From Actinoplanes sp. NBRC 103695 (lineage in GTDB: Bacteria; Actinomycetota; Actinomycetes; Mycobacteriales; Micromonosporaceae), in NCBI RefSeq assembly GCF_030269485.1, contig NZ_BSTL01000003.1, positions 186,001 through 250,000 of the forward strand: a stretch of 64,000 bases of DNA, read 5' to 3'. The translations under genes and the position numbers were made by a program. The notes beneath the pieces were generated by a model. That model was not told where the DNA came from. It saw only the letters and a list, made by a program, of their open reading frames with translations, and did not search any database. Below are positions 41,224 to 50,459 of this stretch, piece after piece; the stretch's first letter is position 1; each line of letters opens with the position of its first letter.

Positions 41224-41874
41224 ATGATCGACAGTTATCGCCGGGCGCTCGCAGGAGCCACCGCGCTGCTCGAAGCGGTCGGTGCCGCCGCTCCCCGAGC
41301 AACCCTCCGCGCGGTCGTCGCGGAGTGTCTGGGAGGCACCGCCAGTGTGTTCATCGACGGTGTCACCCGGCCCGGCACGAGCGTCTGGACGCCTCGAGCG
41401 CACGACGCGCTCCCCGAGGGCCGCGTTGCCGACGACTCACAGGAGTGGCGCCGGAACGGTTGCGGCCGGGGCATCGGTCACCACATGGCGCTGCCGGTGT
41501 CCGCCGACGGCGTCATCGTCGTGTGCCGGGCCGGCCGGCCTTTCGATGCGGGCGACCTTCGTGTGGCGCGGTGCCTGCTGCCGTTGCTCCGCAGCATCCA
41601 GCGCTACGTCGACGATGCCGATCGCCCCCGGCTGACCACCCGCGAACTTGCCGTCCTCCGTGCGACAGCCGACGGCCTCACCGCCGCGGCCGCGGGCCGC
41701 CGCCTGAAGATCTCCACACGCACGTTCGAGAAGCACCTGGAGCGGCTCTACCGGAAGCTCGGCACCCGGGACCGCGTGCACACCGTGCTGCTCGCCCAGG
41801 AGCTGGGCCTGCTGCCGGTCAGCGCGGCGCGGCCGGCGGCAGCACCCGCGTCCGGCGGAGGAGCAGCAAGGTAG
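41224..41874 (+). CDS. LuxR-family regulator next to the cytolysin-like gene
   Basis: This 216-residue regulator has an N-terminal alpha/beta sensor region (about residues 1-130, GAF-like in outline) and a C-terminal LuxR helix-turn-helix (about 138-200: LTTRELAVLRATADGLTAAA, then S-T-R-T-F-E-K-H-L-E-R-L-Y-R-K-L-G-T-R-D-R). No phospho-acceptor receiver domain is seen. It resembles its convergent neighbour in length, order and HTH. Position makes it a candidate regulator of the cytolysin-like gene. The last 56 bases overlap the neighbour's end. Confidence 0.8.
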   Translation: MIDSYRRALAGATALLEAVGAAAPRATLRAVVAECLGGTASVFIDGVTRPGTSVWTPRAHDALPEGRVADDSQEWRRNGCGRGIGHHMALPVSADGVIVVCRAGRPFDAGDLRVARCLLPLLRSIQRYVDDADRPRLTTRELAVLRATADGLTAAAAGRRLKISTRTFEKHLERLYRKLGTRDRVHTVLLAQELGLLPVSAARPAAAPASGGGAAR

Positions 41875-42607
41875 CCAGCCGATCCCGCGTCCCACACTTG
41901 CGGTAGGCGTTCTCGAGATGCTTGTTGACAGTGTGCCCCGAGATCAGCAGCCGGCGGGCGACCGCCGCTGTCGACAGGCCCTCGCCGAGCAGGGCCAGTA
42001 CGGTCAGCTCGCGCGGCGTCAGCCCGAAATCGGCTTCCGGTGTCGGCGTACCCGGCGGATCGAGCAGACGCCGGGTCTCGGCGAGCTGGCGGCTGACGCC
42101 GATCACCAGAGGCTGGATCGCCGCGGCCAGGTCGCGTTCCCGGTCGGTGAAGTCGCGCCCGGAGCGGCAGATGATGAAGGCGGTCGCGATGCCGATCGGC
42201 GTGGGCAGCGGAATGGCCAGATGCCGGGTGCCGCCGTCCAGGTCCTGATCACAGGAGTCGTAGGTTTGCGTCGCTCGCCAGGCGGAGGACGCGACGACGT
42301 CACTGACGGTCAGCGGGCGCGGGCTCCGCATCGCGGCGAAGGCATGCGCGAGGGGATGCTCCGCGCCATAGACGCGGGCGCGTTCGGCCCACGGGATCGT
42401 GGCGACCTCCGTGGGCGCGCACGCGACGCCGGTGATGGTGCGAGCGGCCGGGTTGAAGCCGTTCATGAACAGTGTCGCGGTGCCGCGCAGGCACTCGTTC
42501 AGCTGCCCGGCGATCATCGCCTGATAGCCGTCGACCGGCAATCCGTCCACCAGCGCAACGGCGAGATCCAGAACCCGGCGATAGTCGCGTGCCGCAATAC
42601 GTGCCAT
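41819..42607 (-). CDS. LuxR-family regulator, convergent paralogue
   Basis: This 262-residue regulator is related to the one it meets tail to tail. Its N-terminal GAF-like sensor region (about residues 20-170) contains HLAIPLPTPIGIATAFIICR, comparable with the HHMALPVSADGVIVVCR of the neighbour. The C-terminal LuxR HTH (about 193-250) reads LTPRELTVLALLGEGLSTAA, V-N-K-H-L-E-N-A-Y-R-K-C-G-T-R-D-R. The two probably arose by duplication with inversion. Its target is unknown. Confidence 0.8.
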   Translation of the reverse strand: MARIAARDYRRVLDLAVALVDGLPVDGYQAMIAGQLNECLRGTATLFMNGFNPAARTITGVACAPTEVATIPWAERARVYGAEHPLAHAFAAMRSPRPLTVSDVVASSAWRATQTYDSCDQDLDGGTRHLAIPLPTPIGIATAFIICRSGRDFTDRERDLAAAIQPLVIGVSRQLAETRRLLDPPGTPTPEADFGLTPRELTVLALLGEGLSTAAVARRLLISGHTVNKHLENAYRKCGTRDRLATLLLLRRTRVLPPAAPR

Positions 42608-42822
42608 CCGGACATTATCGGCGCTTTAGTGACGTAAAGTCGGCATTCCGGCCGGGCGTGGGAACCGGGCCGGGGAAAGGTCCGCTGCGCGGGCCGGTCC
42701 GGCGTGTCACCTCACCCGGGCAACGTCTGTGGTCAGGACACCAGATCCGGCGATCCGGGTACGGCTGGGCGGCCCGTTACAGTGTCGAGGTGGCCTGAGC
42801 GGCCGACGCCTGTCGCCCGGAG

Positions 42823-43923
42823 GTGGACTTGCCGATCGGATCGGTCCGCGGTGCGCATGGCTGGACGAAGACGCTGCTCAGCCTGGTCGCCGCCGTGGCT
42901 GCCGCCGGCGTGCTGCTGCTGGCGCCACCCGGGGACAAGAGCTCCTCCGCCACGCCGCTGACGGCGGGACTCGCCTGGCCGCGTGCCCAGCGCGGCAGCC
43001 TTCCCGCGACGCTGGCGGACGGCTCCGCGTACACCCCGGCCTGGTTCCTCGACGCCCGCACCTCGATCGGCACCGCGCTCAGCCGCGACGGCGCCCATCT
43101 GCGGCTGCTGATCCGAGGGCCCGACGAGAAGGTCCGCCAGTTGCGCCGCCTGCCCGTCCGGGGCAATCCGTCGTTCTCGGCGATAACGGCCGGCGGCGGC
43201 GTGGCGGTCTGGGCCGAAGGCGACGGCGACCTGAAACCGCAGCTGTGGGCGGCCGATCTCCGCGGTGGACGGCCGGCGCGGCGGCTGACGGCCGACATGG
43301 GCGAGGCCCGGTTCTACCTCTCCGAGTACGACCTGGTGATCGCCGACGGCCGGGTGCGGTGGGTCGCCGCCGCCGGCGGGAACGAGGTGACCGAGGTGCG
43401 ATCGGTTGCCCTGACCGGTGGCGCGGTACGGCTCGAGAGGCAGCCGGGCACGTGGCAGCTGTCGGCGTGGCCGTGGATGGTGGACGGCGTCACGTCGGGT
43501 GCGGGCGCGACCACGCTGAAGAACCTCGTCACCGGTGGGTCTGTCGCGGTGCGAGCTGACCCGAGGGCGGTGACCAACTGCGGTCCGCTGTGGTGCCGCG
43601 CGGTCTCGCTGACCGAGGAGGGCACACGGGTGGAGCTCATGCGCCCCGACGGTACGGGCCGGCACAAGATCGCCGAGGGCCCGGTGGAGACGGTCACGGC
43701 CGACGTCGGCGTGCTGGGCCGGTTCGAGGTGTACGCCGAGACCGGCGGCAACGCCGACTTCTCCGGCAACGCGCGGTTGATGGTCTACGACATCGCGGGC
43801 CGGCGGGCGGTCCAGATCAGCCCGGACGCCGCCAACGTCGGATACCGCGGCGGGGTGCTCTGGTGGTCGACCGGCACCGCGGAGGTGTTCCTGCGGCACA
43901 GCCTGGATCTGCGCACCGCCTGA
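42823..43923 (+). CDS. Membrane-anchored propeller-like protein
   Basis: This protein of about 366 residues has one N-terminal hydrophobic segment (about 17-35, SLVAAVAAAGVLLLAP) and an extracytoplasmic region of repeated short beta strands (DGRVRWVAAAGG, GGVAVWAEGDGDLKPQLWAA, GRFEVYAETGG, YRGGVLWWSTG) that suggests a six- or seven-bladed propeller. One Cys pair (NCGPLWCRAV) may form a disulfide. I do not recognise a specific family. The start is uncertain: GTG 42823 touches the GGAGG site, while TTG 42829 has better spacing. The 215 bases upstream show no other feature. Confidence 0.65.
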   Translation: MDLPIGSVRGAHGWTKTLLSLVAAVAAAGVLLLAPPGDKSSSATPLTAGLAWPRAQRGSLPATLADGSAYTPAWFLDARTSIGTALSRDGAHLRLLIRGPDEKVRQLRRLPVRGNPSFSAITAGGGVAVWAEGDGDLKPQLWAADLRGGRPARRLTADMGEARFYLSEYDLVIADGRVRWVAAAGGNEVTEVRSVALTGGAVRLERQPGTWQLSAWPWMVDGVTSGAGATTLKNLVTGGSVAVRADPRAVTNCGPLWCRAVSLTEEGTRVELMRPDGTGRHKIAEGPVETVTADVGVLGRFEVYAETGGNADFSGNARLMVYDIAGRRAVQISPDAANVGYRGGVLWWSTGTAEVFLRHSLDLRTA

Positions 43924-43969
43924 CCCCTAGCTCGGTGACCACCGGGAAGGCCGCGCGCCGGCGCACCGG

Positions 43970-44686
43970 TCAGGCGTAGGGCTGCGCCGGCTCGGTGGTC
44001 TCCTGCCACGACTTGACCTCGAGATAGGCGACCTTCGCGCCGTTGACGGGGTCCTTGCCCACCTTGCTGCTGTAGACGCCGTCGATCCGCACCCAGGTGT
44101 CCGGGGCGGCGTCGACCGTCGTGTCACCGGTGAGCCCGACCTTGATCGGGCGGCCGTCGGCGGCGCAGCAGTTCAGGACCATCCGGGCCAGCATCGGGGC
44201 TCCGCCCGGCCCGGGTGTGATGAACCCGGTCAGCCGGACGGTGCGCCCCGAGAGGCTCTTCCCGCCGTCGAACACCGCCCGGGACGCGTAGTCGAGCATG
44301 CCGACGGACACCGGATCGCCCGGCGGCAGCGGCGGGTAGTCCGAGTCCGACGGCTCGGCCGCGATCGAGCCGGCCTGGCCTGCCGAGAACGCGCCCAGCG
44401 CCGGGGGAGCGATCAGCAGCAGGCCGACGACCGGCAGGATCAGCAGCCAGCCGACCCGCGGTTCATGATGCCCGTGCCCGTCATCCGGATCCTCCTGACG
44501 ATGACGGAGCGCGCGTAGCTCGTACCAGATGGTCATGACCGCGGCCGCGACCAAGAGCGCGCCGGTCAGCAGAAGGAAGGGCCGCAGGCCCTCCTTGACG
44601 TAACGCAGGAACAGGTCGGTGAGCGTCGCCCGGATGATCGCGCCGCCGAACAGCAGCATGACGACGGCCTGGGCCAGCCGGTTCAC
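43970..44686 (-). CDS. TIGR03943/YcgQ-type membrane protein
   Basis: This 238-residue protein has two to four N-terminal membrane helices (about residues 5-20, 35-55, 85-105), a His/Asp-rich cytoplasmic loop between them (EDPDDGHGHHEP) and a C-terminal domain with VRLTGFITPG and a MVLNCCAADGRPI cysteine motif. This is the architecture of TIGR03943 proteins, the partner of the permease encoded by the preceding gene. GTG 44686 overlaps the permease stop by 4 bases (GTGA). The transported substrate of this two-component family is not established; the Cys and His residues suggest metal handling. Confidence 0.8.
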   Translation of the reverse strand: MNRLAQAVVMLLFGGAIIRATLTDLFLRYVKEGLRPFLLLTGALLVAAAVMTIWYELRALRHRQEDPDDGHGHHEPRVGWLLILPVVGLLLIAPPALGAFSAGQAGSIAAEPSDSDYPPLPPGDPVSVGMLDYASRAVFDGGKSLSGRTVRLTGFITPGPGGAPMLARMVLNCCAADGRPIKVGLTGDTTVDAAPDTWVRIDGVYSSKVGKDPVNGAKVAYLEVKSWQETTEPAQPYA

Positions 44687-45720
44687 AGCAGCACCGCCCC
44701 GAATCCCGCGCCGATCAGGACGGCCGCCGCGAAGGTCGCCGGCGCGAACCGGAAAGCGAACCGCCGTCCGAACATGCCGGTCTGCATGGAGATCAGTTTC
44801 AGGTCGACCATCGGTCCCACGACCAGGAACACCAGCCGGGCGGTCAGCGAGAACTGGGTCAGGGAGGCCGCGACGAACGCGTCGGCCTCGCTGCAGATGG
44901 ACAGCAGCACGGCCAGCACGGCCAGCGCGATCACCGACAGCACGGGGTTGCCGGCGAGCGCCTGCAACCAGGCGCCGGGGACGATGACGTTGATCGTCGC
45001 GGCCGCCGCGGCACCCACCACCAGGAACCCGCCGGCGTGCATCACGTCGTGCCGGCACGCCGCCCAGAACGCCCGGGCCTTCGACGCGTCGTCGAGATCG
45101 GGCCGGTGCGGCAACTTGATCCACTCCGCCTTGCCCAGCCGCAACCAGAGCCAGCCCATCGCGACCGCGACGACCAGGCTCGCCGCGCCGCGGGCGACCG
45201 CCATCTCCGGCCGGCCGGGAAAGGCGATCACCGTTGCGGTCAGCACGATCGGATTGATCGCGGGCGCGGCCAGCAGAAACGCCAGCGCGGCGGCCGGCGT
45301 GACACCGCGGCGGATCAGGGAACCCGCGATGGGAACGCTGCCGCATTCGCAGCCGGGGAGGACCACCCCGGCCAGCCCGGCCGCGGGAACGGCCAGCACC
45401 GGGTGCGAGGGCAGCGCCTTGGCCCAGAAGGAGCGCGGCACGAACACCGCGATGACCGCGGAGAGCACGACCCCGAACACCAGGAACGGCGCCGCCTGCA
45501 CCAGCACGGAGACGAACACGGTGGTCCAGGTCTGCAGCCGAGCACCGGAGATGATCCGGCCGAGCGGCTCCCGGAAGATCACCAGGAGGACGAGCAGGAC
45601 CGCCAGGACCTCCAGCGACCCGATCCTGCGCTCGCGTCGAGGCCGCGGCGCGGACGGGCCCGCCTCGGCCAGGGCCGGCGGGCCGGCGACGCCGCCAGGT
45701 GGGGTCACGCCATGCTCCAA
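44683..45720 (-). CDS. YcgR/ArsP-type (DUF318) permease
   Basis: This 345-residue membrane protein has about eight helices. The motif LPGCECGSVPIAGSLIRRGV (about residues 120-139) is diagnostic for the DUF318 permeases, which include ArsP-like exporters and B. subtilis YcgR. A second conserved patch, LLSICSEADAFVAASL, lies in the C-terminal half with a cysteine. It is coupled to the TIGR03943 gene downstream, the usual pair. I see no Zur-like box before it. Arsenic or metal export is a guess from family. Confidence 0.85.
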   Translation of the reverse strand: MEHGVTPPGGVAGPPALAEAGPSAPRPRRERRIGSLEVLAVLLVLLVIFREPLGRIISGARLQTWTTVFVSVLVQAAPFLVFGVVLSAVIAVFVPRSFWAKALPSHPVLAVPAAGLAGVVLPGCECGSVPIAGSLIRRGVTPAAALAFLLAAPAINPIVLTATVIAFPGRPEMAVARGAASLVVAVAMGWLWLRLGKAEWIKLPHRPDLDDASKARAFWAACRHDVMHAGGFLVVGAAAAATINVIVPGAWLQALAGNPVLSVIALAVLAVLLSICSEADAFVAASLTQFSLTARLVFLVVGPMVDLKLISMQTGMFGRRFAFRFAPATFAAAVLIGAGFGAVLL

Positions 45721-45846
45721 TACCGCTCATCGCCGCGTTGTGGTCGCTTCGGACAACTGCGCCACAGTACGCGCACGAACGGCACGGTCGTTCAATCCGG
45801 GCCCGAGAGGCTCACGATCTCGCCGGCGCAGCCGAACAGAGGGGTG

Positions 45847-48153
45847 ATGCTGACGTGGATCCGGACCGGCCGGGGGGCCGCCGCGAGCGTGCTCGCCTGC
45901 GGGGTCATGCTCGCCGTGCAACAGGCCTGGTTCTTCGGCGGATGGGGCGGCCCCGAGGTCAGCACGCTGGTCACGGACGCCACATACATCCCGCTGGCGG
46001 TCGTCTTCACCACGCTGGCCGCCCGGGTGGCGCTGTCGAAGCGGCAGGAACCCCGGACCAGGCGCGCCTGGCGGGCGATCACGTTCGCGTTCGCCTGCCA
46101 GCTGGCCGCGCACTGCTCCTGGTTCGTCCAGCAGCACATCCTGCACACGACCGGATACCCCGCGGCCGCCGACTACTTCTTCCTGCTCTTCTCCCCGTTC
46201 ATGTTCGCCGGGCTGCTGATGCTTCCCGGCCAGCACCGGCGCCGCCGGGACCGGCAGAAGCTCGCGCTGGACTCGCTGATCGTCGGCGCCGGTGGATTCA
46301 TCGCCATCTGGTATCTGCTGCTCGGCCCGATCCTCAACGCGCCGGGTATGACGCGATGGGAGCGCATGTTCACGGCCGCGCTGCCGATCGGCGATCTGCT
46401 GCTCGTGCTGGCCATGTCGACCGCCATGCTGCGGCGTCATCAGCCGGAGGTGCCCGCCCCGGTCCGGCTGCTCGCCGGGGCGATCGCGCTGACCGTGACG
46501 GCCGATGTCTCGTACAGCTGGATCCAGCTGCACGGCGGTTTCACCGGCGGTTCCTGGCCGGACCTGCTGTGGCTGGCCGGCTGCTTCCTGCTGGTGGTGG
46601 CCGCCGATCAGCAATACCGCCGGCCGCGGCACCCCGCGCCGAGACGCGCCGATCGCACCGCGGTCTTCATTCTTCCGTACGCGGCCAGCATCGCCGCCTA
46701 CCTCCTGCTCGCCGAGCAGTCGTCGCACCTGCCGCTCGACCCGTACGGTGGCATGATCTTGGGCTCTGCCGTGCTCACCCTGCTGGTGATGGCCCGCCAG
46801 ATGCACGCGCTGCGCGACAACCGCGAAATGGCGGTCACCGACGGGCTGACCGGTCTGGCCAACCGCACCCTGGTCGCCGAGCGCCTGGAACAGCTCGCCC
46901 GCCAGCCGATCCGCCCGGGCCGGCACACCGCGGTCATGCTCATCGACCTCGACCGGTTCAAGCCCGTCAACGACACGTTCGGCCATGACGCGGGCGACGC
47001 CGTGCTGATCGCCGCCGCCGACGCGATGCGCGGCGTGATCCGGGGCGGCGACCTGGCCGGCCGTCTCGGCGGCGACGAGTTCGCCATCCTCATCCAGGGC
47101 CTGTCGACCAGGGACGCCGTCGGCGCGGTCGCCGCGCGCCTGCTGGAGGCGCTGCGCATGCCGATCGTCTTCGGCGAACACGTTCTGATGGTCGAGGCGA
47201 GCATCGGCGTGGTGGTCCGCGACGATCCGGACGCCTCCGGCGAGACCCTGCTGCAGCAGGCCGACACCGCCCTGTACGCGGCGAAGCGCGCCGGCCGGGC
47301 CCGCTTCGAGTACTACTCGGACGTGCTGGACACCAAGGCGCGCGAGGCCGAGCTGCGTCGCGCCGTCGCCAACGACGAGCTGGTGGTGTACTTCCAGCCC
47401 GCGGTCGAACTGGCCGTCGGCGAGGTGCGGGGGGTCGAGGCCCTGGTCCGCTGGAACCATCCGGACCGCGGCCTGCTGGGCCCGGGCGAGTTCATCGATC
47501 TGGCCGAGGAGACCGGCGCGGTCGTGCCGCTGGGCACGTGGGTGCTGCGCGCGGCCTGCCGGGAGGCGTGCGGCTGGCGCACCGGCGCGTCCGGCGCCGA
47601 CGGGCTGCGACTGTCGGTGAACCTGTCACCGAAGCAGGTGGCTCAGGCCGACCTGGTGCAGACCGTCGAGACCATCCTGGCCGAGACCGGCTTCCCACCG
47701 GACCGCCTCACCCTGGAGATCACCGAAAGCGTGATCCTGCAGCCCGACCCGCTCACCATCAGCCGCCTGGAGGCGCTGCGGGATCTCGGTATCGAGCTGG
47801 CGGTCGACGACTTCGGGACCGGCTATTCGGCACTGAGCTACCTGCGCCGCCTGCCGGTCACCATCCTGAAGATCGACCGCTCCTTCGTGACCGGTATCGC
47901 CGACGACGACGAGGCCCGCTCGGTGTGCGAGGCGGTCGTTCATCTGAGCCGAGCCTTCAAGATGACCGTCGTGGCCGAGGGAGTCGAGACGGTCGAGCAG
48001 GCCGCCGCCCTGATCGAGATGGGTTGCACGGTCGGCCAGGGTTTCTATTTCTACCGCCCGCTCCCACCGTCCGAGGCGGCGGCCCTGATCCGTCACCAAT
48101 TCAGCGTAGGGTCGACCCATGCGGTACGCGGTCAACCTGCCGGTGATCGGTGA
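45847..48153 (+). CDS. Membrane-bound GGDEF-EAL protein (cyclic-di-GMP turnover)
   Basis: This 768-residue signalling protein has about nine membrane helices in the first 310 residues. A GGDEF domain (about 325-490) carries an intact GGDEF motif near residue 408, so diguanylate cyclase activity is possible. An EAL domain (about 505-755) has intact EALVRW, the E-x-T-E-S-V-I motif (LEITESVIL), DDFGTGYSAL and K-I-D-R-S-F, so phosphodiesterase activity is also likely. Which activity dominates cannot be told. The ATG at 45847 has an AGAGGGG just before it. It overlaps the next gene by 35 bases. Confidence 0.9.
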   Translation: MLTWIRTGRGAAASVLACGVMLAVQQAWFFGGWGGPEVSTLVTDATYIPLAVVFTTLAARVALSKRQEPRTRRAWRAITFAFACQLAAHCSWFVQQHILHTTGYPAAADYFFLLFSPFMFAGLLMLPGQHRRRRDRQKLALDSLIVGAGGFIAIWYLLLGPILNAPGMTRWERMFTAALPIGDLLLVLAMSTAMLRRHQPEVPAPVRLLAGAIALTVTADVSYSWIQLHGGFTGGSWPDLLWLAGCFLLVVAADQQYRRPRHPAPRRADRTAVFILPYAASIAAYLLLAEQSSHLPLDPYGGMILGSAVLTLLVMARQMHALRDNREMAVTDGLTGLANRTLVAERLEQLARQPIRPGRHTAVMLIDLDRFKPVNDTFGHDAGDAVLIAAADAMRGVIRGGDLAGRLGGDEFAILIQGLSTRDAVGAVAARLLEALRMPIVFGEHVLMVEASIGVVVRDDPDASGETLLQQADTALYAAKRAGRARFEYYSDVLDTKAREAELRRAVANDELVVYFQPAVELAVGEVRGVEALVRWNHPDRGLLGPGEFIDLAEETGAVVPLGTWVLRAACREACGWRTGASGADGLRLSVNLSPKQVAQADLVQTVETILAETGFPPDRLTLEITESVILQPDPLTISRLEALRDLGIELAVDDFGTGYSALSYLRRLPVTILKIDRSFVTGIADDDEARSVCEAVVHLSRAFKMTVVAEGVETVEQAAALIEMGCTVGQGFYFYRPLPPSEAAALIRHQFSVGSTHAVRGQPAGDR

Positions 48154-48970
48154 GTACGCCGATCCGCACGTGCTGGTGAGTCTGGCTCAGGACGCTGAAC
48201 GCGCCGGCTGGGACGCCGTGTTCGTGTGGGACTCACTCGTCTTCGATCTGCGCACCCGGCCCCCGGTAACGGATCCGTGGATCGTGCTGGCGGCGATCGC
48301 GGCGACGACCGAGCGGGTCCGGATCGGGACCATGGTCGCCCAGCTCGCACGCCGGCGGCCGTGGAAGGTCGCTCGTGAGGTCGCCACCCTCGATCACCTC
48401 TCGGCCGGCCGCATGATCCTCGGAGTCGGCCTCGGCTTCTCCGGGGAGGCGGAGTTCGAGCAGTTCGGCGAGGACGGCGACGCACGAGTCCGAGCCGGCA
48501 AGCTGGACGAGTGCCTGACGATCGTGCGGGGACTGTGCACCGGCGAACCCTTCGCCTTCACCGGCGAGCACTACACCGTGCGGGAGACCACTTTCCTCCC
48601 GCGACCGGTGCAGCGTCAGGTCCCGGTGTGGGTCGCCGGTTACTGGCCGAACAAGCGACCGTTCCGCCGGGCCGCGCGGTGGGACGGCGCCGCACCGGCC
48701 GAGATGGACATCCGTGACGACGGCTTCTCCATCCTTCCGTCCTCTCCGGAGTCCGCGCGCAAGATGATCGACTACATCAGCGGGCACCGCACCAGCGACG
48801 GGCCGTACGACGTCATCGTCAGCCGAGCCCTGCCGCGCGAGCCCGGCGAACTGATCGCCGCATACGAATCGGCCGGCGTGACGTGGATCCTGCGCGACAT
48901 GCTGCCGTGGGAAACCCCGCTCGACGAAGCCTTCCGCATCGTTCGCGCGGGACCACTCGGCGGGGACTGA
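48119..48970 (+). CDS. Luciferase-like (LLM) flavin/F420-dependent oxidoreductase
   Basis: This 283-residue TIM-barrel enzyme of the bacterial-luciferase superfamily has an NLPVIGEYADPHVLVSLAQD start, a WDAVFVWDSL strand, RVRIGTMVAQLARRRPWKVA with the conserved barrel loop, LSAGRMILGVGLGFSGEAEF, and a VPVWVAGYWPNKR segment near the cofactor site. Actinobacterial members often use F420. The substrate is unknown. The start codon lies inside the end of the GGDEF-EAL gene, which is unusual for unrelated functions and implies cotranscription. Confidence 0.85.
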   Translation: MRYAVNLPVIGEYADPHVLVSLAQDAERAGWDAVFVWDSLVFDLRTRPPVTDPWIVLAAIAATTERVRIGTMVAQLARRRPWKVAREVATLDHLSAGRMILGVGLGFSGEAEFEQFGEDGDARVRAGKLDECLTIVRGLCTGEPFAFTGEHYTVRETTFLPRPVQRQVPVWVAGYWPNKRPFRRAARWDGAAPAEMDIRDDGFSILPSSPESARKMIDYISGHRTSDGPYDVIVSRALPREPGELIAAYESAGVTWILRDMLPWETPLDEAFRIVRAGPLGGD

Positions 48971-48987
48971 CGCCGCGCCCGCACCTG

Positions 48988-50358
48988 TCACCGCACGCCG
49001 GGCAGCTCCAGGGAACCGGCGAAACGCAGGCTGTCCACGTCGACGCCGATCTGCCTCAGCAGCCGGTCGCGGCTCGCCTCGGCCCGCCGGGCCAGGTCCT
49101 GACGGTCGACGCCGAGCACCTCGCCGGCCCACTTGCGCGGCACACCGTCGACGACGACCGCGGCGACGTCCTGCGACTCGGCGTAACTCACCACCGCGCC
49201 GAGGTGCGAGGCGATCGGCCGCAACCGGTTGAGGGAGAAGACGGTGAGGTCGGCCTTGGCGCCGGGGGCCAGCACGCCGATCTGGCCGGCGAGACCGGCG
49301 GCGAGCGCTCCGCCGACCGTCGCCGCGCGCAGGGCATCGCGAACCCCGTACGGTCGCGGCGCGTCCGCGTCCCCGGCCCGAGCCGCGGCGTACGCCTGAC
49401 CGCGCTGAGCGCCCAGCAGCGTACGCAGCTCCCCGAGGATGTCGCTGCCGTACTCGAACTCGTTGTCCGTGCTGACGGCCTCCTGCACGCCGAAGCGGTT
49501 CGCGGTCAGCACCGGCGCGGCGGCCGCGAGCCCGTAGTGCGGGTCGGACCGCGGTACCAGCGCGACCGCGGCACCGCTCTCCGCGATCGCCCGCCAGTGA
49601 GCGTCGGAGAGGCCGATCACGTGGTCCAGCGTGACCTGCGGGTTGAGCAGTTCCGGGGTCAGTGCCTCGTCCAGGTCACCCATGCCCGCGATCGTCTCGG
49701 CGACCAGTCCGATGCCGTTCTCCGCGGCGAACCGCAGACCCGCCTGGGACGGCAGGAGCTCCATCAGGCGTACGGAGAGGCGCGGGTCGGTGGCGCAGAA
49801 GTCGCGCAGCTCGAGCACGGTCTTGCGGACGTGCCCGTCCGGCTGTCCCATGCCCACGCCGACGGCGACGACCGCGCGCAGCCCGGCCGCCTGGAGCGCG
49901 CCGATCACCGCCTGGCCGTGCTCGAGACCACGAACGTTGTGGCTGTTGTCGACGATGGTCGTCACACCCTGCTCGAGGGCGCGAACGGCGGTGATCGTCT
50001 CCCCGACAGCCACGTCGTCCGGGGTCATCAGCGGGGCCAGCACGGTGTGGGTCAGATTGAGGTACGCCATGATGTCGCTGTCGGGCGAGACCCCGCGCAG
50101 CGCACCCTCCCAGGCGTGGACGTGACCGTCGACCAGCCCCGGCGTGATCACGGTGCCGGTGGCGTCGATGACCAGGGCGTCGCCGGGCGCCGTCGAGGCC
50201 GCGTCCGGGCCGGCCGCGGCGATCGTCGAACCCGTGACGACGACGTCGCCGACGAAATCGCCCGCCCCGGGATCCATCGTGATCACGCTTGCGCCCTTGA
50301 ACACGACGGTCCGGCCCGGCGTCCACTGCCCGGGCACACTACGGTCGAAGATCTCCAC
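48988..50358 (-). CDS. Amidohydrolase of the Atz/Trz (chlorohydrolase) type
   Basis: This 456-residue cytosolic metal-dependent hydrolase has the PGLVDGHVHAWEG motif (H-x-H, about residues 79-91), a NPQVTLDHVIGLSDAHW region with a further histidine, an EAVSTDNEFEYGSDIL segment that replaces the usual TDxxxS and holds the acidic metal ligand, and the C-terminal composite-domain motif GVLAPGAKADLTVF. Family members deaminate or hydrolyse ring amines or amides. I chose GTG 50358, with GGAGGAA 5 bases before it, over the in-frame ATG 50388. It follows a LuxR gene by 101 bases on the same strand. Confidence 0.85.
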   Translation of the reverse strand: MEIFDRSVPGQWTPGRTVVFKGASVITMDPGAGDFVGDVVVTGSTIAAAGPDAASTAPGDALVIDATGTVITPGLVDGHVHAWEGALRGVSPDSDIMAYLNLTHTVLAPLMTPDDVAVGETITAVRALEQGVTTIVDNSHNVRGLEHGQAVIGALQAAGLRAVVAVGVGMGQPDGHVRKTVLELRDFCATDPRLSVRLMELLPSQAGLRFAAENGIGLVAETIAGMGDLDEALTPELLNPQVTLDHVIGLSDAHWRAIAESGAAVALVPRSDPHYGLAAAAPVLTANRFGVQEAVSTDNEFEYGSDILGELRTLLGAQRGQAYAAARAGDADAPRPYGVRDALRAATVGGALAAGLAGQIGVLAPGAKADLTVFSLNRLRPIASHLGAVVSYAESQDVAAVVVDGVPRKWAGEVLGVDRQDLARRAEASRDRLLRQIGVDVDSLRFAGSLELPGVR

Positions 50359-50459
50359 TGCGTTCCTCCATCGAGCACCGACGATCATGCCTTCGGCGCC
50401 AACTGTGGATCATGCGTGCCGGGTCGGCACCCCCTCGTTTGAGGGGAATGCGGAACCCG

